Shown here: positions 53,552 to 62,422 of the stretch, in pieces | How the letters are laid out: each line of letters starts with the position of its first letter | How positions within the stretch are numbered: the stretch's first letter is position 1 | Origin: Pelagibius marinus | GTDB lineage: Bacteria; Pseudomonadota; Alphaproteobacteria; Kiloniellales; Kiloniellaceae | Length of the DNA stretch: 64,000 nt | Direction of reading: 5' to 3' | Assembly: GCF_014925385.1 (NCBI RefSeq) | Contig: NZ_JACSDK010000003.1 | Coordinates: 372,001 to 436,000 of the forward strand | Made by a program: the position numbers and the translations under genes | Notes under the pieces: generated by a model | Database searches by the model: none | What the model saw: only the letters and a program-made list of their open reading frames with translations | What the model was told of the DNA's origin: nothing

Positions 53552-54499
53552 CTAGATCAGAAAGACGGGCACCAGCGCCGAGACGAAGGGGCTGACGAGC
53601 GCCGCCACGTCCTGCAGCAGCTTCACCTGGCGCCCGCCGTCGCCGGCGGCCTCGCCCGCCGCCGCACCCTTGCCTTCCAGGTCCTTCAGGTAGGCCACGC
53701 AGGGCAGATAGGCGAGCACCAGGCAGAGCGAGAAGACCCCGCCCCAGTAGAGCCCGATTCCCTGGGCGATGTGGTCCAGCGTCACGAAGGCGGCGGAGTT
53801 GTCGGCCAGCCCCGCCTTGGGCCAGGTCAGCCAGGCCGCCATGGTGATGACGATGGAGACCAGCACCGCGGCGGCGCCCAGCAGCAGCTCGCGCAGGTCC
53901 GCCTTGCGCTCCGCCGCGTTCAACTCCCGGCCCTGCTGCAGCTCCTGGGTCGGGCCCAGGGCGGCGCGGGCGGCCAGGGCCAGCACCAGGGCGACGGTGG
54001 CGGCGGAGAAGAGGGCGTTCACCACCTGGCGGATGGTTGTGAAGGTCGTCGCCACCGCGATGCCGCCGACGCTCCAGCTCCCCAGGGTCGGCTCCAGGAC
54101 CGGGCGCTGCAGCACCTCGCGCGACACGTCGGAGCTGGCGGCGACGATGGCGGTGACAAAGGCGAGCGCCGCGACCGCGATCAGCAGTCCGCGGCGCAGC
54201 GGCTCGGCCTCCTTCATGATCTTGGTGACCGCCAGCAGCGTGGCGCCGATGGAGGCGAAGATCGCCAGGACGACGCTGACAATCCAGGCAAGACGCGCGT
54301 GCAGCGCCTCGGCGCGCAGGGTGGGATCGTCGGGCGCGGGCAGCAGCCCGCTCAGCAGGTCGGCGGGGATGTCGCCGTTCATGGCGCGGAAGAATTCAGC
54401 CGCCCCGGTGATCAGCGCGACCTCGCCCGCCACCAGGAAGCCGGCGAGGATCAGCGGCCGGGTGAGACCCTGGATAACGGATGCTGGCGCTTTCGTCAT
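53552..54499 (-). CDS. Polytopic membrane protein of unknown function
   Basis: A 315-residue protein with about six hydrophobic segments, near residues 12-35, 66-90, 103-122, 155-180, 208-230 and 250-275, and a Gly/Ala-rich charged loop (EGKGAAAGEAAGDGGRQVKLL). I do not recognise a family. Its base composition is normal for the genome, unlike that of the operon to its right. It converges with the MaoC-type gene and shares its strand with the five-gene operon, but 140 bp separate it from the last gene, so it is probably independent. Confidence 0.65.
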   Translation of the reverse strand: MTKAPASVIQGLTRPLILAGFLVAGEVALITGAAEFFRAMNGDIPADLLSGLLPAPDDPTLRAEALHARLAWIVSVVLAIFASIGATLLAVTKIMKEAEPLRRGLLIAVAALAFVTAIVAASSDVSREVLQRPVLEPTLGSWSVGGIAVATTFTTIRQVVNALFSAATVALVLALAARAALGPTQELQQGRELNAAERKADLRELLLGAAAVLVSIVITMAAWLTWPKAGLADNSAAFVTLDHIAQGIGLYWGGVFSLCLVLAYLPCVAYLKDLEGKGAAAGEAAGDGGRQVKLLQDVAALVSPFVSALVPVFLI

Positions 54500-54642
54500 G
54501 GCGGACGCGGGGGCACCTCCGGAAGCTGCGACAGGTCAAGGAACTGACGACGCTACAACAGGAAGCAACGCCAATAGTGTGATCTCTCTGCGGCGGCCTG
54601 TACAGCGGCGGCACCTGCTCTTTGGAGGGGGAGTTCGGGGAT

Positions 54643-55008
54643 TCAGGGCTCCGTCATGCAGCGCAGGCAGACCCGGCGGAGCTCTTCAAGGTTGCGGGCA
54701 TAGCGCAGGATATGCTCGAGGTGGCCGATCTCCCGGGTTGTCGCCCCGTCGTCGCTGCCGTCCGGGATTTTGAGCAGCCGCGTGCCGAAGAGTATGGGAT
54801 CCTGCAGGGCGGCCTTGTCGAGAGGATGGAGCGTCTCGAACCCATTCAGCATCTTCCACGCGGCCGGGCAGATCAGGTTCTCATGATCGAAGAGATCGAA
54901 GGCGGCATCCTCATCGTCTTTGGAATCAAATTCGCCGGTGAGATACTGGCCATCATTGCGCAGCAGTTCATAGAGCTCGGCAATGCGCGGCAGGAATTCC
55001 TTGTTCAT
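54643..55008 (-). CDS. Unknown cytoplasmic protein, fifth gene of the secreted-protein operon
   Basis: A 121-residue soluble, acidic protein beginning MNKEFLPRIAELYELL with several aromatic and acidic clusters (SKDDEDAAFDLFDHENLICP). It has no signal peptide, unlike the three genes before it, and thus is probably a cytoplasmic partner or immunity-like protein. Its ATG overlaps the previous stop by one base (TGATG at 55010-55006). The frame extends upstream to 55020, but the coupling supports 55008. I do not recognise the family. Confidence 0.65.
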   Translation of the reverse strand: MNKEFLPRIAELYELLRNDGQYLTGEFDSKDDEDAAFDLFDHENLICPAAWKMLNGFETLHPLDKAALQDPILFGTRLLKIPDGSDDGATTREIGHLEHILRYARNLEELRRVCLRCMTEP

Positions 55009-55694
55009 CACTGAAACCACATCTGCCGGACCAACTGCCGTGTTTTTTTGTCGAAGTAGAGAAGAGTCGACTTGCCGCCGCCGGCAGTCAGGACTTCGGG
55101 CGGCACGTCGCTTATGTAGGGCTCAGTATCCTCCCGATGCGAAACCATGACACAGAGTTCGTCTGGACTTTGATCGCGACACCAAGGCGATGCCAGCCAG
55201 AGCCCGTAGTCGGATTCCGGCCAGCCTTCGTTGCTGGCAATCTGTGCGTTTGCCGCGGCGATGACCCACGGCCATTGCTTGCGAAGCTTCTGTTCCGCCA
55301 AAACCTCCCTGCGCAGCCGCTCGAATATGCTCGCCAGGTCGTCCACGGTTTTTTTGCCATTGCGGAAGAGTCCCGCCTCTCTCCTGATGGTCCCTCTGGC
55401 ATCGATGGCGACCTCCGAGCCATCCGGGAACGCGATCCATGCGCGAACTGACTTATCGTCAAAAGGCCCTGACCGGCGCGCCTGCTCGATCCATGACGTC
55501 AGATCCGACAGGGCAAAGCTGAATATCGGGACCTCAAAATGGGACCCGAGAGTCCGGATGCTTTCCGTCGTGACGGCTTCCCTGGGACCGCCTTCGAAAG
55601 GGAGGAAGTAGACCTCGACGACAGCGTTTTCTGCCGCTGCCGCTCTGTTGAGGAGCAACAAGAGGACGGTAAGCAATGCAGCGGCTAGCTTCAT
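55008..55694 (-). CDS. Unknown secreted protein with EGWPESDY motif, fourth gene of the operon
   Basis: A 228-residue protein with a signal peptide (KLAAALLTVLLLLLNRAAAA) cut near residue 20, so it is periplasmic or secreted. The first half has VVEVYFLPFEGGPREAV, suggestive of a beta strand. Residues about 100-145 are a charged helical stretch. The second half has the motif EGWPESDYGLWLA, close to the EGWPESEYTITL of the 121-residue second gene, so the two share a domain. It starts 4 bp after the stop of the big duplicated gene. I do not recognise the family. Confidence 0.65.
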   Translation of the reverse strand: MKLAAALLTVLLLLLNRAAAAENAVVEVYFLPFEGGPREAVTTESIRTLGSHFEVPIFSFALSDLTSWIEQARRSGPFDDKSVRAWIAFPDGSEVAIDARGTIRREAGLFRNGKKTVDDLASIFERLRREVLAEQKLRKQWPWVIAAANAQIASNEGWPESDYGLWLASPWCRDQSPDELCVMVSHREDTEPYISDVPPEVLTAGGGKSTLLYFDKKTRQLVRQMWFQ

Positions 55695-55698
55695 TTTC

Positions 55699-57684
55699 TC
55701 ACCGGTAGAGGTCAAAGAGGTAGCGGACGTCGGAGCCGATGAGGCGCGCGTCGTTGTCGAGGAAGATATGCACGACGACCGTCTCGTCCAGGTCGTCGTC
55801 GGGATTGGCATCGGGCACAACGGCCTGGTAACGCGGGCTGATCGCGCCGTAGTAGCTGAATTCATCGTAGAAGGGGGATAGCTCTCGTCTGTCGAAAAAG
55901 GCATCGATTTCCGGTCGCCCCACGCCAGGAGGCAGTTCGGCTGAGATTGCGCGGCGCAGCGCTTCGGCTTTGCTCACGGCCGGATCGTGCGACAGCGACA
56001 GGCGCCCCTCCGGCGTGGATAGCCTCTGTCCGAGGTAGGCGGACCAGTATGCGCTTCGCCCCGGCTCTTCGACGAGGGAGGGGCCGATGGGCCACTCGCT
56101 CAGGGGTAACTCCGTGATCCAATTGAGAGACTGCATTGCGATGTGTCCCCAGTTCTTTGCGTAGACAGTAGACGGGGTGCCCAGCCACGGCCGCTCCAGA
56201 AAACTGAAAATTTTGCCATAGGGCCACGGTTCCTGAGCAGTCAGGAGTGCAATGAGATAGGGAACCGCCGGCTCGCCATACTCGATCACGCGCTGCACGG
56301 CGGAGCTGAACTCGTCCTTACCGGAAGCTGTCGCTATGCTCTCGAGGCTGCGTCTGAGTTCCGACCAGTAGGGATCGTTGGCGTCGATTTGAAAGGAACC
56401 TCCGCTCTCCCGGTAACTCCGACTTATCGCCAGAACAGTGTCGAGTTGGTTGAAGTCAAAGCCCTCGGATCGATGAAGCTCTTTGTGATCTTCTACGAGG
56501 ACAAGGCCATAGAATGGCTGCTGGTCGGCTGTGCTGATTTGCCTCCCCCTGGAGAAAACGACGACCTTGCCCTCGATCTTCTTCGCCCGCCGGATCCAAT
56601 GCTTGTTGAGGGGTATTCGATAGGGGGCGCCTTGATCTTCCCCCTTCAGGAACCTCGGGTCCGAAAGGGTCGCCCAGATGCTGCTATAGGGCTTGTAGAT
56701 GTCCCGCTCGTACCGGTCCTCTGCAATGGTCAGTGTTCCTTCAGCGATCAACTGGCTTTGGGCAATCAGCTTCCAATCGACTGGACCAACCTGCAACGGA
56801 TCGATCCCCGATAGCTGGTATCCGAGGTAGGTCTGCCAGAGTTCGACGACAGATCGGTGGGTGGGAAAGGAATTGCGATAGCCGAAGATGAAGCCCGACC
56901 AGCTTCTCAGCAGAATGTCGATGGCTTCGGCCTTGTTGCCCGCAGACGGAGGGGGTTTGGCGTCCATCCACTGGAAGTGGGTCGGATCCTCGATGATATA
57001 TCCCGCCGGGAACGGAGCCGCGGTATCAAGCAGTGAGACCAGCCGCGGAACGATGTCTTCTCCCCGATACAAGAGGCGGCGGATTGCCAGGCTGTGCGGT
57101 GCGATCTCCGCTGGTTCCGTGCCCCCCTGAAGGTCCAGTGAGTTTGCGATCTCGTGGAGATCTCTCTGAACCTCTGCCAGGAGAGGGTCATCCGGGTCCG
57201 GCTTGTAGGCGGCGCCGATTTCCCGGTAGTGATCGTTCTGGGCGATCAGCTTCCTGATCTGCGCCGCCAAACCGTCGGTATAGGGCCGCGGTCTGGGTCC
57301 GTAATCCAACCTGAACATGCCTTCAGAGTCGTACCAGGAGGTCAAACCGTAGAGTTCTCTCCCCTCGGCACCTTCTTCCAGCGAGAATTTCCTCAGAAAG
57401 AAGACCGTCGGCTGGTTCCAAAGTACGAGGTCGTAGGGAAGTACCTGGAGCAGAACCGGAATGTCTGATTGGTCGCCCTTCAGGAAGACCGGGTTCTTGA
57501 CCTGCAAAAGCCGTCTGTTTTGCAGGTCATCTTGGGACAGCAACTTGGACTCATACGGCTCCGGCGTGCCGGCGACGATGAGGAACGACTGCGCCACGTC
57601 CTGCCAGGTGACGTCCCGCGCGGCGGCGGTGCCGGGCAGCAGCGTGGCCAGGAGGCCGAGGACGAAGACCAAGTGGCGGATCAT
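55699..57684 (-). CDS. Unknown large secreted protein, internally duplicated, third gene of the operon
   Basis: A 661-residue protein with a signal peptide (RHLVFVLGLLATLLPGTAAA). The mature part consists of two related halves, residues about 25-300 and 302-575. Corresponding segments are VTWQDVAQSFLIVAGT and VDWKLIAQSQLIAEGT, NPVFLKGD and DPRFLKGE, ELYGLTSWYDSEGMFR and PFYGLVLVEDHKELHR, IVPRLVSLL and AVPYLIALL, WQTYLGYQLS and WSAYLGQRLS. A C-terminal region (about 575-661) lies outside the duplication. No known domain is recognised. The ATG at 57684 overlaps the preceding stop (ATGA). It is more AT-rich than the surrounding genome. Confidence 0.7.
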   Translation of the reverse strand: MIRHLVFVLGLLATLLPGTAAARDVTWQDVAQSFLIVAGTPEPYESKLLSQDDLQNRRLLQVKNPVFLKGDQSDIPVLLQVLPYDLVLWNQPTVFFLRKFSLEEGAEGRELYGLTSWYDSEGMFRLDYGPRPRPYTDGLAAQIRKLIAQNDHYREIGAAYKPDPDDPLLAEVQRDLHEIANSLDLQGGTEPAEIAPHSLAIRRLLYRGEDIVPRLVSLLDTAAPFPAGYIIEDPTHFQWMDAKPPPSAGNKAEAIDILLRSWSGFIFGYRNSFPTHRSVVELWQTYLGYQLSGIDPLQVGPVDWKLIAQSQLIAEGTLTIAEDRYERDIYKPYSSIWATLSDPRFLKGEDQGAPYRIPLNKHWIRRAKKIEGKVVVFSRGRQISTADQQPFYGLVLVEDHKELHRSEGFDFNQLDTVLAISRSYRESGGSFQIDANDPYWSELRRSLESIATASGKDEFSSAVQRVIEYGEPAVPYLIALLTAQEPWPYGKIFSFLERPWLGTPSTVYAKNWGHIAMQSLNWITELPLSEWPIGPSLVEEPGRSAYWSAYLGQRLSTPEGRLSLSHDPAVSKAEALRRAISAELPPGVGRPEIDAFFDRRELSPFYDEFSYYGAISPRYQAVVPDANPDDDLDETVVVHIFLDNDARLIGSDVRYLFDLYR

Positions 57685-58046
57685 TGGGTGCCCCAGAGCA
57701 TGTAGTAAATTTCTTTGGTCTCTACGGAGAAGCGGAGTTCGTTCCAGCAGATCGGCGGCGAGATAAAGCACTCCTCCAAACCAAAGAACTGATTATCGCG
57801 ACGCACCACTCGGGCGGTGACCGATCTTGGCTGGTCTGGACTATCCACCTTGAGAGTGATCGTGTACTCGGACTCGGGCCAGCCTTCAGCTCTCGCGACG
57901 TAATCGCGTGTTGCTTCGACGGCCCAGGCGAAGTTCTTCTGCAGTGCCGGCTGATCGTCTTGCCGGGTGGCCTCCTGCGCCGAGGCGTCTGCGGCCGGTA
58001 GCAGCGCAGCGCCGAGGACAAGGGCGAGGAGCAGGCGGCGGATCAA
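57681..58046 (-). CDS. Unknown small secreted protein with EGWPESEY motif, second gene of the operon
   Basis: A 121-residue protein with a signal peptide (LLLALVLGAALLPAADA). The mature part carries ARAEGWPESEYTITLK, matched by the SNEGWPESDYGLWLA of the fourth gene. Both are preceded by a helical stretch with WVIAAANAQIA or WAVEATRDYVA. A single pair of cysteines (LEECFISPPICW) could make a disulfide. The start is a TTG at 58046 overlapping the stop of the first gene (TTGA). The stop overlaps the start of the big third gene. Confidence 0.65.
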   Translation of the reverse strand: MIRRLLLALVLGAALLPAADASAQEATRQDDQPALQKNFAWAVEATRDYVARAEGWPESEYTITLKVDSPDQPRSVTARVVRRDNQFFGLEECFISPPICWNELRFSVETKEIYYMLWGTQ

Positions 58047-58339
58047 TTCGGGCTCCAGTTTCTAGATTGGATGAAGAGAGCAAGCCCAAATGAGATCAGA
58101 AATGCGACAAGGCTAAGATAGAAGCGTTTGATGTATTTGTGCTTCTCGGGGGGCTGAAAAGCGGGAGTAAAGAGGAGAAGCGGCAAGATGGCAGCAGCGA
58201 CCTTGTGGCTAGTTCTCCTGCTGCGATCTTCGATGGTGCTCAACAGCCTGATGACGCTGTACAGCAACAGGCCCATTGAGGCGGCTGCCACCAAGAAGGA
58301 AAGAATTACCACGGCGATCAGGGCGAGCTTGGTGACCAT
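58043..58339 (-). CDS. Unknown two-helix membrane protein, first gene of the operon
   Basis: A 98-residue protein with two hydrophobic helices, residues about 4-28 (LALIAVVILSFLVAAASMGLLL) and about 72-90, connected by a charged loop with DRSRRTSHK and EKHKYIKRF. It would be in the inner membrane. I chose the ATG at 58339; a TTG at 58348 is the frame's furthest start. It is coupled to the next gene through the TTGA at 58046-58043. No family is recognised. Confidence 0.6.
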   Translation of the reverse strand: MVTKLALIAVVILSFLVAAASMGLLLYSVIRLLSTIEDRSRRTSHKVAAAILPLLLFTPAFQPPEKHKYIKRFYLSLVAFLISFGLALFIQSRNWSPN

Positions 58340-58519
58340 AGGGTCCAACTGCGATGGTCTCGAAAGTTACTAATCCTTGGGTTGAGCAGCAGTATTCCGC
58401 ATCCCGCGGGCCAATGCCAGGGCAGGGACCCTCGCCGGACTGCTATCCCTCATTTCCTGACTCTTCGGTCAAGTTTGCCAGCTGCGACGCTTTGGCGCCG
58501 GAAAGCGGCGTTTCAATAA

Positions 58520-58547
58520 TTGACGCGGTGCAACACGGTGCTAGTAT
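58520..58547 (+). promoter_or_regulatory. Promoter of serC
   Basis: TTGACG (58520-58525) and TAGTAT (58542-58547) are separated by 16 bp. Transcription would start at about 58554 and leave a leader of about 84 nt before serC. Confidence 0.5.
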
Positions 58548-58565
58548 CCGCCCGCGCGCGCCCCG

Positions 58566-58635
58566 GAGTTGTGGGCGTTTGATAGCTCAAATGGGGTGCA
58601 GCGACACTTCCACACTCTCTTCTTAAGGAGCAGCC
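58566..58635 (+). promoter_or_regulatory. Structured leader of serC, resembling the alphaproteobacterial serC RNA element
   Basis: GAGT-T-GTGG (58566-58574) pairs with CCACACTC (58610-58617) around one bulge. Inside is the hairpin TTTGA-TAGC-TCAAA (58578-58591). AAGGAG follows 8 nt later, then the serC ATG. A conserved RNA element upstream of serC has been described in alphaproteobacteria. Identity with that element is inferred from its position, gene and hairpin layout. Confidence 0.45.
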
Positions 58636-58637
58636 TT

Positions 58638-59807
58638 ATGAACGCCGTCCGCCCGGCCAATCGGCCTGGGAACCCTTGCTTTTCCTCAGGACCCTGCGCG
58701 AAGCGCCCGGGTTGGTCCCTGGGTGGTCTGAGCGAGGCGGCGTTGGGTCGATCTCATCGCGCCAAGCTGGGCAAGGCCAAGCTGGCCGAGGTGATCGAGC
58801 GCTCCAAGACGATCCTGGGCATGCCGGCGGACTACCGCCTGGGCATCGTCCCGGCTTCCGACACCGGCGCCGTGGAGATGGCCTTGTGGTCGCTGCTCGG
58901 CGCCCGCGGCGTCGACGTGCTGGCCTGGGAAAGCTTCGGCAAGGGCTGGGCCACCGACGCGGCCAAGCAGCTGAAGCTGACCGACCTCAATATCATCGAG
59001 GCCGGCTACGGCGAACTGCCGGACCTCTCGAGCGTGTCCTTCGACCGCGACGTGGTCTTCACCTGGAACGGTACCACCTCCGGCGTGAAGCTGCCGGACG
59101 GCGACTGGATCCCGGCCGAGCGCCAGGGCCTCACCATCTGCGACGCCACCTCGGCGGCCTTCGCCATGGAGCTGCCCTGGGACAAGCTCGACGTGGTCAC
59201 CTGGTCCTGGCAGAAGGTGCTGGGCGGCGAGGCGGCCCACGGCATGCTGGCGCTCAGCCCGCGCGCCGTCGAGCGCCTGGAGAGCTACGCCCCGGCCTGG
59301 CCGCTGCCCAAGATCTTCCGCCTCACCAAGGGCGGCAAGCTGATCGAGGGCGTGTTCAAGGGCGAGACCATCAACACCCCCTCCATGCTGGCGGTGGAAG
59401 ACGCCCTCGACGCCCTGAAGTGGGCCGAGGAGATCGGCGGCCTGCCGGCGCTCATCGCCCGCGCCGAGCAGAGCCTCAAGGCCGTGGCCGACTGGGTGGC
59501 CGCCTCCGACTGGGCCGACTTCCTGGCCGCGACGCCGGAGACGCGCTCCTGCACCTCCATCTGCCTGAAGATCGTCGACCCCTGGTTCCGCTCCCTGGAC
59601 CCGGACGCGCAGTCCGCGGCGGCCAAGCGCATCGCTTCCCTGCTGGAGGAAGAAGGCGTGGCCTATGACATCGGCGGCTACCGCGACGCGCCGGTGGGCC
59701 TGCGCCTGTGGGGCGGCGCCACGGTGGAGCCCTCCGACATGGCGGCCCTGCTGCCCTGGCTCGACTGGGCCTACGGTGCGGTTAAGACGGAGAAGGCGGC
59801 CGCCTGA
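58638..59807 (+). CDS. serC: Phosphoserine aminotransferase
   Basis: A 389-residue PLP enzyme that makes 3-phosphoserine from 3-phosphohydroxypyruvate. It starts [27 protein letters not shown], of the alphaproteobacterial type; key part [12 protein letters not shown]. The region [35 protein letters not shown] holds the PLP lysine in SWQKVLGGE. It has the length typical of this SerC class. The ATG at 58638 has AAGGAG upstream. serA follows after about 90 bp, forming the first two steps of serine synthesis. Confidence 0.97.
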   Translation: MNAVRPANRPGNPCFSSGPCAKRPGWSLGGLSEAALGRSHRAKLGKAKLAEVIERSKTILGMPADYRLGIVPASDTGAVEMALWSLLGARGVDVLAWESFGKGWATDAAKQLKLTDLNIIEAGYGELPDLSSVSFDRDVVFTWNGTTSGVKLPDGDWIPAERQGLTICDATSAAFAMELPWDKLDVVTWSWQKVLGGEAAHGMLALSPRAVERLESYAPAWPLPKIFRLTKGGKLIEGVFKGETINTPSMLAVEDALDALKWAEEIGGLPALIARAEQSLKAVADWVAASDWADFLAATPETRSCTSICLKIVDPWFRSLDPDAQSAAAKRIASLLEEEGVAYDIGGYRDAPVGLRLWGGATVEPSDMAALLPWLDWAYGAVKTEKAAA

Positions 59808-59898
59808 ACGGCACGACCCTTTGAAGACAACGAGTTGCACAACGACGGCGCGCCCCCTCGTGAAATTGGCGCACCGCGAGAGAGAGGTCTAAACCGAA

Positions 59899-61476
59899 AT
59901 GCCAAAGGTATTGATTTCAGACAAGTTGAGCGAGAAGGCGGCGGAGATCTTCCGCGAGCGCGGGGTCGAGGTCGACGTGAAGACCGGCATGACGCCGGAG
60001 GAGCTGAAGGCCTGCATCGGCGACTACGACGGCCTGGCCATCCGTTCGGCCACCAAGGTGACGGCGGAGATCATCGCCGCCGCGGATAACCTGAAGGTCG
60101 TCGGCCGCGCCGGCATCGGCGTCGATAACGTCGACATCCCGGCCGCCACCGGCAGGGGCATCGTGGTGATGAACACCCCTGACGGCAACTCCATCACCAC
60201 CGCCGAGCACACCATCGCCATGATGCTCTCCCTGGCCCGGCAGATCCCGGCGGCCAACGCCTCGACCCAGGCCGGCAAGTGGGAGAAGTCGCGCTTCATG
60301 GGCACGGAGCTGACCGGCAAGGTGCTGGGCGTCATCGGCTGCGGCAACATCGGCGCCATCGTCGTCGACCGCGCCCTGGGCCTGCGCATGCGGGTCATCG
60401 CCTATGACCCCTTCCTCTCGCCCGACCGCGCCGCCGACCTGGACGTGGAGAAGGTAGAGCTGGACGAGCTGCTGAAGCGCGCCGACATCATCACCCTGCA
60501 CGTGCCCATGACCGACCAGACCCGCGGCATGATCGACGCCAAGGCCCTGGCGAAGACCAAGCCGGGTGTGCGCATCGTCAACTGCGCGCGCGGCGGCCTG
60601 GTGGTGGAGGAGGATCTGAGGGCGGCCATCGAGTCGGGCCACGTCGCCGGCGCGGCCTTCGACGTCTTCTCCGTGGAACCGGCCAAGGAGAACGTGCTCT
60701 TCGGCCTCGAGCAGGTGGTGGCGACGCCGCACCTGGGCGCCTCGACCGCCGAGGCGCAGGAGAAGGTGGCCCTGCAGATCGCCGAGCAGATGAGCGCCTA
60801 CCTCATGACCGGGGCCATCACCAACGCCCTCAACATGCCCTCGCTCACCGCCGACGAGGCCAAGCGCCTGAAGCCCTACATGACGCTGGCCGAGCAGCTC
60901 GGCAGCTTCGCCGGCCAGTTGACCCGCACCGGGCTGAAGGCGATCACCATCGAGTACGAAGGTGACGTGGCGGAGCACAACACCCGGCCGTTGACGCAGG
61001 TGGCGCTTTGCGGTCTGCTCACCCCCATGCTCGATACGGTCAACATGGTGAACGCGCCGCACGTGGCGCGCGAACGCGACATCGACGTGGCCGAGGTGAA
61101 GCACGAGCGCGACTGCGACTACCAGACCCTGATCCGGATGACCGTGACCACGGAGCGCGGCGAGCGCAGCGTGGCCGGCACCCTCTTCGGCGGCACCAAG
61201 CCGCGCGTGGTGGACATCAAGGGCATCTCCATTGAAGCGGCGCTGACGCCGCACATGCTCTACATCACCAACGAGGACAAGCCGGGCTTCATCGGCGCGC
61301 TCGGCACCACGCTGGGCGACGCCGGGGTCAATATCGCCACCTTCCACCTGGGCCGCGCCGCCCAGGGGCAGGGCGCCATCGCGCTTCTGGAACTGGACGG
61401 GCAGATTGATCCCCAGACGCTGGAGAAGGTGCGTGCCCTGCCGCACACCAAGCAGGCCGAGCCCCTGCGCTTCTAA
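59899..61476 (+). CDS. serA: D-3-phosphoglycerate dehydrogenase
   Basis: A 525-residue enzyme for the first step of serine synthesis. The NAD-binding motif is GKVLGVIGCGNIGAIV, the catalytic segment is VNCARGGLVVEEDL with HLGASTAEAQE as the catalytic His region. After the catalytic core come an allosteric substrate-binding domain and a C-terminal ACT domain (residues about 450-525: HMLYITNEDKPGFIGALGTTLGDAGVNIATF), which normally binds serine for feedback inhibition. Length is that of the long, type I form. The start ATG at 59899 is unambiguous. Confidence 0.98.
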   Translation: MPKVLISDKLSEKAAEIFRERGVEVDVKTGMTPEELKACIGDYDGLAIRSATKVTAEIIAAADNLKVVGRAGIGVDNVDIPAATGRGIVVMNTPDGNSITTAEHTIAMMLSLARQIPAANASTQAGKWEKSRFMGTELTGKVLGVIGCGNIGAIVVDRALGLRMRVIAYDPFLSPDRAADLDVEKVELDELLKRADIITLHVPMTDQTRGMIDAKALAKTKPGVRIVNCARGGLVVEEDLRAAIESGHVAGAAFDVFSVEPAKENVLFGLEQVVATPHLGASTAEAQEKVALQIAEQMSAYLMTGAITNALNMPSLTADEAKRLKPYMTLAEQLGSFAGQLTRTGLKAITIEYEGDVAEHNTRPLTQVALCGLLTPMLDTVNMVNAPHVARERDIDVAEVKHERDCDYQTLIRMTVTTERGERSVAGTLFGGTKPRVVDIKGISIEAALTPHMLYITNEDKPGFIGALGTTLGDAGVNIATFHLGRAAQGQGAIALLELDGQIDPQTLEKVRALPHTKQAEPLRF

Positions 61477-62422
61477 GGTCCTCTTCGCCGGCCTCGCGCT
61501 GCTCGGCGCCGCCCTTTTCTGGGCGCCGCCGGACGGCGCGGCGGCCGCTTCGATCAAGAGCCTGGAGGCCCTCGGCTTCCGGCCCTTGTTCACCGAACCC
61601 TCTTCGCGGGTGAAGGTCGAGGTGCGCCGCACCGCGCGGCCGGAAAACGCGCTGCCCGACGGCCAGCCGGCCCTGGCGGCGGGCGGTGGCTGGGGACGCA
61701 TCGCCGAGGCCTGGCTCATCGACCCGACCGAGCGTTACGACCACGGCGTGCTGGGCGACGCGGTGGAGGCCGGCGGCCTGCTGCTGCGTCTCACCGACGG
61801 CAGCGAGCGCCGGCTGCTGCTGCCCGAAGACCAGGTCTTCGAAGACCTCACGCCCCGCCTGGCCGACCTGGACCGGGACGGCGAGCCGGAGGTGCTGCTG
61901 GTGCGCTCCTCCCTCGACCACGGTGCGGTGCTGACCGCCTATGGCCTGGTCGGCGAGGACTTGAAGCTGATCGCCGAGGGGCCGCAGAACCTCACCGCGC
62001 ACCGCTGGCTCAACCCCATCGGCGCCGCCGACTTCGACGGCGACGGCCAGATCGAGGTGGCCTATGTGGAGACGCCGCACATCGGCGGCATCCTGCGCAT
62101 CGTCTCGCTTCAAGGCGACAAGCTGGTGGAGGAGGCCTCCTGGGCCGGCTTCTCCAACCACCTCATCGGCACGCGCGAGCTCGGCCTCTCCGCGATCCTC
62201 GACTTCGACGAGGACGGCCTGCCGGAGATCTTCCTGCCCTCGGCGCGGCGCCGCTCCCTGCGCGTCATGCGCTACCAGGACGGCGAGCTGAAGCTTCTCG
62301 GGCGCAGCTTCTACGACGCGCAGATCATCGGCGACTTCCGCCTGGAAGACCTGGACGGCAACGGCATGGACGAGGTCATCTTCCAGCTCGACGACGGCCT
62401 GGAAGTGCGGCTGTACCGCTAG
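61433..62422 (+). CDS. Secreted FG-GAP/VCBS-repeat-like protein
   Basis: A 329-residue protein overlapping the end of serA. The signal peptide (VLFAGLALLGAALFWAPPDGAAA) ends near residue 40. The mature part contains several short acidic repeats of the FG-GAP/integrin type (LADLDRDGEPEVLLV, AADFDGDGQIEVAYV, ILDFDEDGLPEIFLP, LEDLDGNGMDEVIFQ), which typically bind calcium and build a beta-propeller. I chose the GTG at 61433, which has GGAGAAGG just upstream. It converges with the pqiA-like gene, overlapping it by 4 bp. The role is unknown. Confidence 0.8.
   Translation: MPCRTPSRPSPCASKVLFAGLALLGAALFWAPPDGAAAASIKSLEALGFRPLFTEPSSRVKVEVRRTARPENALPDGQPALAAGGGWGRIAEAWLIDPTERYDHGVLGDAVEAGGLLLRLTDGSERRLLLPEDQVFEDLTPRLADLDRDGEPEVLLVRSSLDHGAVLTAYGLVGEDLKLIAEGPQNLTAHRWLNPIGAADFDGDGQIEVAYVETPHIGGILRIVSLQGDKLVEEASWAGFSNHLIGTRELGLSAILDFDEDGLPEIFLPSARRRSLRVMRYQDGELKLLGRSFYDAQIIGDFRLEDLDGNGMDEVIFQLDDGLEVRLYR

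Noticed and set aside
58375-58637. A SAM-II riboswitch before serC
   Set aside because: The hairpin layout and conserved loop bases of SAM-II are not visible, and serC is not a usual SAM-II target.
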